Assembly: GCA_913056195.1 (NCBI GenBank)
Contig: CAJXMF010000027.1
Span: forward strand, 1-37,755
From: an uncultured Methylococcaceae bacterium
GTDB lineage: Bacteria > Pseudomonadota > Gammaproteobacteria > Methylococcales > Methylomonadaceae
DNA length: 37,755 nt
Direction of reading: 5' to 3'
Shown: positions 33,245 through 37,755 of the stretch, piece after piece
Layout of the letters: each line of letters opens with the position of its first letter
Numbering within the stretch: position 1 is the first letter of the stretch
Notes under the pieces: generated by a model
Database searches by the model: none
Seen by the model: only the letters and a program-made list of their open reading frames with translations
What the model was told of the DNA's origin: nothing
Program-made: the position numbers and the translations under genes

Positions 33245-34579
33245 ATGCCAACCATTCTCAATCAATTACGCCGCGACGCTGCCGCCTTGTTTGAGGCCGG
33301 GGTCCGGGCCGCGCACCCGAGCCATATCATCCAGCCGCATTTGCATGATTTAGTCAACATCTTAGCTATTGCCGGGCAAAGCAAGGACGTGCGCCACGCC
33401 TCAATCGCCGTGCATCTTGTTGCCGTTGGAAAAGCCGCTTGCACCATGGCAGCCGCAGCACAACACATTATCCAGCCTGAAAACATAAAATCCGCCATCG
33501 TGGTAACGAACACGGAAAACTTTCGCCCCATCGCGCATTTTCAAGTTATCGCGGCCGGCCATCCTGTTCCTGATGAAGCCGGATTGAAAGCCGGGAAACA
33601 GGTACTGCAAAATCTGCAAAACCTGGCCCCGCACGACCCTGTTCTGCTCTTGTTGTCGGGCGGAGCTTCGGCGATGTTGCCCTGCCCTGCCCCCGGACTG
33701 ACATTAATCGACAAGAGCATAACGACGCGCTTATTGATGAATAATGGCGCCAATATCTATCAGCTTAACTGTGTTCGCAAACATCTTTCAGCTATCAAGG
33801 GTGGACAATTAGCACAATATGTTGCCCCGCATCCATTACACAGCCTGATTCTTTCCGATGTTCCAGACAATGATTTATCGGTCATTGCCAGCGGCCCAAG
33901 CTATGCCGACACCTCCACATTCGCCGAAGCCATCGCAATATTGCATCAGTTAAATATCTGGGATAAAGTACCTGATTCGGTCAAACAACACTTGATTAAA
34001 GGTCGTAACGGGCGTATTCAGGAAACGCCAAAATTAAATCATCCGTGTTTTAACACCACTCAAAACACGCTGATTGGTGACAACATGACCTGCATCAAAG
34101 CCATAACCACAAAATCGAAATCGCTAGGATACCGGGTTATACATTATAACTACCCCGTTACCGGGAACTGCCGCCGCGAAGCTGAAAAACTGGTGCACTG
34201 GTGTATTAAAAACAAAAAAGCAATAGGCTCAACAAAAACAGCGATCATTACCGGCGGCGAAACCACCGTCACCGTCACGGGCACCGGTAAAGGCGGCCGC
34301 AATCAGGAAATGGCGTTAACGTTTGCGTTGATGGCCAAACGCTTACAATTACAAGATAACTGGGTATTTTTAAGCGCCGGTACAGATGGCCGTGACGGCC
34401 CGACCGACGCCAGCGGTGCCGTGGTTGACCCGCAAACCATAAACCGTATCCCCAATGCGGCAACATGGCTTGAGAACAATGATTCTTACCACGCCCTGAA
34501 GCAATCCCATGATCTGCTGCAGACCGGAGCCACTGGCACCAACGTCGCCGACATACAAATAGCGCTGTTTCACCCTTAA
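33245..34579 (+). CDS. gck: Glycerate 2-kinase (MOFRL family)
   Basis: The product has 444 residues. The MOFRL-type kinase motifs are [67 protein letters not shown] and [16 protein letters not shown]. In the serine cycle it phosphorylates glycerate to 2-phosphoglycerate. Placement directly after mtdA and before glyA supports that role. Hydroxypyruvate reductase and serine-glyoxylate aminotransferase, which should precede it in the pathway, are not in the window. Confidence 0.92.
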   Translation: MPTILNQLRRDAAALFEAGVRAAHPSHIIQPHLHDLVNILAIAGQSKDVRHASIAVHLVAVGKAACTMAAAAQHIIQPENIKSAIVVTNTENFRPIAHFQVIAAGHPVPDEAGLKAGKQVLQNLQNLAPHDPVLLLLSGGASAMLPCPAPGLTLIDKSITTRLLMNNGANIYQLNCVRKHLSAIKGGQLAQYVAPHPLHSLILSDVPDNDLSVIASGPSYADTSTFAEAIAILHQLNIWDKVPDSVKQHLIKGRNGRIQETPKLNHPCFNTTQNTLIGDNMTCIKAITTKSKSLGYRVIHYNYPVTGNCRREAEKLVHWCIKNKKAIGSTKTAIITGGETTVTVTGTGKGGRNQEMALTFALMAKRLQLQDNWVFLSAGTDGRDGPTDASGAVVDPQTINRIPNAATWLENNDSYHALKQSHDLLQTGATGTNVADIQIALFHP

Positions 34580-34590
34580 AGCCCTTAAAT

Positions 34591-34616
34591 ATCTTTTAAA
34601 AGATTTAAACCAGGAG
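34591..34616 (+). promoter_or_regulatory. AT-rich 14-bp palindrome and ribosome site before glyA
   Basis: ATCTTTTAAAAGAT (34591-34604) is a perfect palindrome. AGGAG (34612-34616) is 6 nt from the glyA ATG. The palindrome may be an operator or a weak hairpin; nothing shows which. Confidence 0.35.
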
Positions 34617-34622
34617 ACATTA

Positions 34623-35882
34623 ATGTTTAAAAAATCTATGACTATTGCCGATTTTGATGAAGAACTTCATCACGCTATTGAACAAGAAAGTCAGCGGCAG
34701 GAAGACCATATCGAACTGATTGCTTCGGAAAACTATACCAGCCCGCGCGTAATGGAAGCGCAAGGCACATTACTCACCAATAAATATGCCGAAGGCTATC
34801 CTGGCAAACGTTATTATGGTGGCTGCGAATATGTCGATATTGTCGAACAACTGGCTATCGACCGCGCCAAAGAACTGTTTGATGCCGATTATGCCAATGT
34901 ACAACCACATTCCGGCTCACAAGCCAATATGGCTGTATTTATGGCGCTCATCCAGCCTGGTGATACCATTTTAGGCTTGAGTCTGGCCGATGGCGGTCAC
35001 TTGACACACGGCGCAAAGCCCAATTTTTCCGGCAAGATTTATAACGCCGTTCAATATGGACTGAACCCTGAGACCGGTGAAATTGATTACGATCAGGTCG
35101 AACGACTGGCACAAGAACACAAACCTAAAATGATCGTCGCCGGCTTTTCGGCCTATTCCCGGATTTGGGACTGGCAACGCTTTCGAGATATTGCCGATCA
35201 GGTCGGTGCTTATTTATTTGTCGATATGGCCCATGTTGCAGGCCTTGTCGCCGCCGGCCTTTATCCAAATCCGGTACCTGTCGCCGATGTCGTCACCAGC
35301 ACCACGCATAAATCATTACGCGGCCCACGCGGCGGCTTGATCTTATGTAAAAGCAACCCTGATCTGGAAAAGAAACTGAATTCCAATATATTCCCAGGCA
35401 TCCAGGGCGGCCCGCTGATGCATGTCATTGCCGCCAAGGCGGTTTCCTTCAAAGAAGCCATGACAACCGAATTCAAGCAATATCAACAGCAAGTTATCAA
35501 AAATGCCAAGACTATGGCTGAAGTCTTCATCAAACGCGGTTTTGATGTCGTTTCCGGCGGCACGGACAACCATCTGATGCTGGTTTCGCTGATCAACAAA
35601 GGCATTACCGGCAAAGCTGCCGATGCGGCATTGGGTAAAGCCCATATCACCGTCAATAAAAATGCTGTCCCCAATGATCCGGAATCGCCGTTTGTGACCA
35701 GCGGTATTCGTGTCGGCACACCGGCACCGACGACACGCGGCTTTAAAGAAGATCAAATGCGCGAAATTGCCGCATTGATGTGTGATGTCATGGAAAATAT
35801 TGACGACGACAGTGTCATTACTGAGGTGCGTCAAAAAGTCAGCTTGTTATGCGCGCGCTTTCCTGTTTATCGCAACGACTAA
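34623..35882 (+). CDS. glyA: Serine hydroxymethyltransferase
   Basis: The product has 419 residues, the normal bacterial length. The PLP lysine is in [36 protein letters not shown], a [14 protein letters not shown] segment and [18 protein letters not shown] are diagnostic. It converts glycine and methylene-H4F to serine, the entry step of the serine cycle, as well as serving general one-carbon metabolism. It lies between glycerate kinase and ftfL. Confidence 0.97.
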   Translation: MFKKSMTIADFDEELHHAIEQESQRQEDHIELIASENYTSPRVMEAQGTLLTNKYAEGYPGKRYYGGCEYVDIVEQLAIDRAKELFDADYANVQPHSGSQANMAVFMALIQPGDTILGLSLADGGHLTHGAKPNFSGKIYNAVQYGLNPETGEIDYDQVERLAQEHKPKMIVAGFSAYSRIWDWQRFRDIADQVGAYLFVDMAHVAGLVAAGLYPNPVPVADVVTSTTHKSLRGPRGGLILCKSNPDLEKKLNSNIFPGIQGGPLMHVIAAKAVSFKEAMTTEFKQYQQQVIKNAKTMAEVFIKRGFDVVSGGTDNHLMLVSLINKGITGKAADAALGKAHITVNKNAVPNDPESPFVTSGIRVGTPAPTTRGFKEDQMREIAALMCDVMENIDDDSVITEVRQKVSLLCARFPVYRND

Positions 35883-35903
35883 GTCCATTTATTGAGAAAT
35901 ATT

Positions 35904-37577
35904 ATGTCTGATATTGAAATTGCACAACAGGCCAAGATGTGGCCCATTACCGAACTGGCAGCCGAAAAGCTGGGCATTCCCGCCCAGCACCTTGACCCTT
36001 ACGGCCATTACAAGGCAAAAGTGTCGCTGGACTATGTTAATCAATTGAGCGATCGCCCCGATGGCAAACTGATTTTGGTAACGGCCATCAGCCCGACGCC
36101 CGCCGGCGAAGGCAAAACAACAACGACGGTAGGCCTGGGCGACGCGATGAACCGACTGGGCAAAAAAACCATGATTTGCCTGCGCGAGCCCTCGCTGGGC
36201 CCGTGTTTTGGCATGAAAGGTGGCGCTGCCGGCGGCGGCTATTCGCAAGTCGTGCCGATGGAAGATATTAACCTGCATTTTACCGGTGATTTTCACGCGA
36301 TTGGCGTCGCCCATAATTTGCTGTCCGCCATGATCGACAATCATATCAACCACGGTAACGCGCTGGGTATCGACTCAAGACGCATCACCTGGAAACGTGT
36401 TGTCGATATGAATGACCGCGCGCTGCGGCACATCACAGTCGGCCAGGGTGGCCCGGCCAATGGCTATTGCCGGGAAGACGGCTACGATATCGTCGTGGCC
36501 TCTGAAATCATGGCTATCCTGTGTCTGGCGACAAGCCGCGCCGATCTCAAAGAACGTCTTGGCCGCATTGTCATTGGCTATAAATCTGACCGCGTCACAC
36601 CGATTTACGCACGTGACCTGAAGGCGCATGGTGCGATGGCGGCGTTGTTAAAAGAAGCCATCAAACCCAATCTGGTGCAAACACTGGAAAACAACCTCGC
36701 CTTGATTCATGGCGGCCCTTTCGCCAATATTGCACACGGTTGTAACACCGTAACCGCGACCAAAACGGCATTGAAACTGGCCGATTATGCCATCACTGAG
36801 GCAGGCTTTGGCGCTGACCTTGGCGCTGAAAAATTTATCGATATCAAATGCCGAATGGCCGGCTTAAAGCCTTCTGCCGCGGTGTTGGTTGCCACCGTTC
36901 GCGCCCTGAAATTTCATGGCGGTGTCACCCGGGACGCTTTGAACGAAGAAAACCTGGAAGCCTTGCAAAAAGGCTTTTCCAACCTGGAACGACACCTTAA
37001 AAACATAAGAGAGCATTATGGTCTCGCCTGCGTGGTCTGCATCAATCATTTTAGCTTTGACAGTGCCGCTGAAATTCAATTATTGCAGGACAAATGCGCA
37101 TCGCTTGGTGTTAAATGTGTCGTTTCCAAACACTGGGCAAAAGGCGGCGCGGGTGCGGAAGAACTGGCTAAAGAAGTGCTTGATATTGTTGATAATAACG
37201 CTCCTTCGTTCCAGTATGTTTATGATGAAAGCCTGCCGTTATGGGATAAAATGGAAACCATTGCCACCAAGCTCTATGGTGCAGCAGGCATTAGCGCCAA
37301 TTCAAAAGTTCGCAACCAGATCAATGCGCTGCAGGAAGACTACGGACATTTCCCGGTTTGCATGGCAAAAACGCAAATGTCATTTTCAACCGACCCGAAT
37401 GCCAAAGGCGCACCAGAAGGCCATACCGTTGAAATTAGCGATGTCCGTCTCGCCAATGGCGCAGGCTTTATTGTGGCCATTGCAGGCAATATGATGACCA
37501 TGCCTGGCCTACCCAAAACACCGGCTGCCGAACGCATCGATATTAGCGACGATGGTGTCATTACAGGGTTGTTTTAA
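35904..37577 (+). CDS. ftfL: Formate-tetrahydrofolate ligase
   Basis: The product has 557 residues. I chose the ATG at 35904; a TTG four codons earlier is less likely. The ATP-binding segment is [20 protein letters not shown], and [26 protein letters not shown], the FAVDSxxE-like FSFDSAAEI and [20 protein letters not shown] are family blocks. It activates formate with ATP to formyl-H4F, which feeds reduced C1 units to MtdA and GlyA. The gap from glyA is 21 nt. Confidence 0.96.
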   Translation: MSDIEIAQQAKMWPITELAAEKLGIPAQHLDPYGHYKAKVSLDYVNQLSDRPDGKLILVTAISPTPAGEGKTTTTVGLGDAMNRLGKKTMICLREPSLGPCFGMKGGAAGGGYSQVVPMEDINLHFTGDFHAIGVAHNLLSAMIDNHINHGNALGIDSRRITWKRVVDMNDRALRHITVGQGGPANGYCREDGYDIVVASEIMAILCLATSRADLKERLGRIVIGYKSDRVTPIYARDLKAHGAMAALLKEAIKPNLVQTLENNLALIHGGPFANIAHGCNTVTATKTALKLADYAITEAGFGADLGAEKFIDIKCRMAGLKPSAAVLVATVRALKFHGGVTRDALNEENLEALQKGFSNLERHLKNIREHYGLACVVCINHFSFDSAAEIQLLQDKCASLGVKCVVSKHWAKGGAGAEELAKEVLDIVDNNAPSFQYVYDESLPLWDKMETIATKLYGAAGISANSKVRNQINALQEDYGHFPVCMAKTQMSFSTDPNAKGAPEGHTVEISDVRLANGAGFIVAIAGNMMTMPGLPKTPAAERIDISDDGVITGLF

Positions 37578-37620
37578 TCCGGCCTTGCTACCGAAGTATC
37601 AGAAGGCTAACCTTCAGACT

Positions 37621-37647
37621 CAAGCCCATATTGTTCATATGGGCTTG
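37621..37647. terminator. Hairpin after ftfL
   Basis: CAAGCCCATAT and ATATGGGCTTG form a perfect 11-bp stem around a 5-nt loop, 44 nt past the ftfL stop. No T run follows on either strand, so it may stabilise or weakly end transcripts and not act as a classical terminator. Confidence 0.45.
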
Positions 37648-37706
37648 GCTTCACAGATATTCTTGTACAAGCAATATCAATGACGGAAAAAATGACTTAA
37701 AAATTT

Positions 37707-37755
37707 GTAACTACTCAGCGTGTTTGGGGCTGAAGGCATAGGCTATTGATTTATA
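37707..37755 (-). repeat. Terminal repeat copy at right window end
   Basis: This is the inverted counterpart of 7-55: GTAACTACTCAGCGT at its inner edge and GCATAGGCTATTGATTTAT at its outer edge. The middle differs. It lies 130 nt beyond ftfL and reaches the last base of the window. Confidence 0.6.

Noticed and set aside
1..37755. CRISPR arrays, prophage or a classical defence island
   Set aside because: I found no regularly spaced direct repeats, phage structural genes, integrase or restriction genes. The EEP and PLD enzymes could suggest defence, but the glycan-binding modules and branching enzyme argue against it.

Overview
The window looks like a chromosomal contig from a gammaproteobacterial (type I-like) methanotroph. 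The main reason is a serine-cycle/C1 block (mtdA, glycerate kinase, glyA, ftfL, with a divergent mdh) in an otherwise gammaproteobacterial setting (mfd-csiV, msrB-apeB, YfiR, ApeO-R). Taxonomy is inferred from gene content only. The window ends carry inverted copies of one repeat, as expected if an assembly broke at dispersed repeats.

Layout. 1-795: decayed DNA with no intact gene. It holds a truncated EamA transporter start, a 119-bp MITE-like element sitting inside a hairpin repeat, and a frameshifted IS4-type transposase tail. 796-6832 (minus): an operon-like series of gamma-carbonic anhydrase, a DUF4912-like protein, a GH57 glucan branching enzyme, a protein with two starch/glycogen-binding modules fused to a DNase I-like phosphoesterase, and a two-HKD phospholipase D-like protein. 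6879-8552 (plus): an SPFH/SHOCT protein and a zinc-ribbon protein, converging with a DUF1289 gene. 8831-18464 (minus): YfiR, a GGDEF-EAL protein, a TonB-dependent receptor, AlkB, Mfd and CsiV.

18559-27880 (minus): a halogenase-like flavoprotein followed by the four-gene aryl-polyene chain-elongation module (KS, dehydratase, KR, KS). Then come a polyprenyl-phosphate sugar set (GT2, LAB_N membrane protein, ArnT-like transferase), MsrB and an M18 aminopeptidase. A TetR gene lies upstream. 28601-29865 (plus): NUDIX hydrolase and Nif3-like protein, then tRNA-Asp on the minus strand and a TEX30-like hydrolase. 30792-31130: an unannotated 57-residue membrane protein behind a perfect FNR box, closed by a strong terminator. 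31180-37577: mdh (minus) divergent from mtdA-gck-glyA-ftfL (plus), which move C1 units between formate, methylene-H4F, serine and glycerate.

The most unusual locus is the glycogen-type operon at 796-5583, where glycan-binding modules tether a phosphoesterase next to a branching enzyme and a PLD-like enzyme. No published system that I know matches it. Second are the FNR-driven small membrane protein and the orphan halogenase/aryl-polyene module, which has no carrier protein or loading enzyme nearby.
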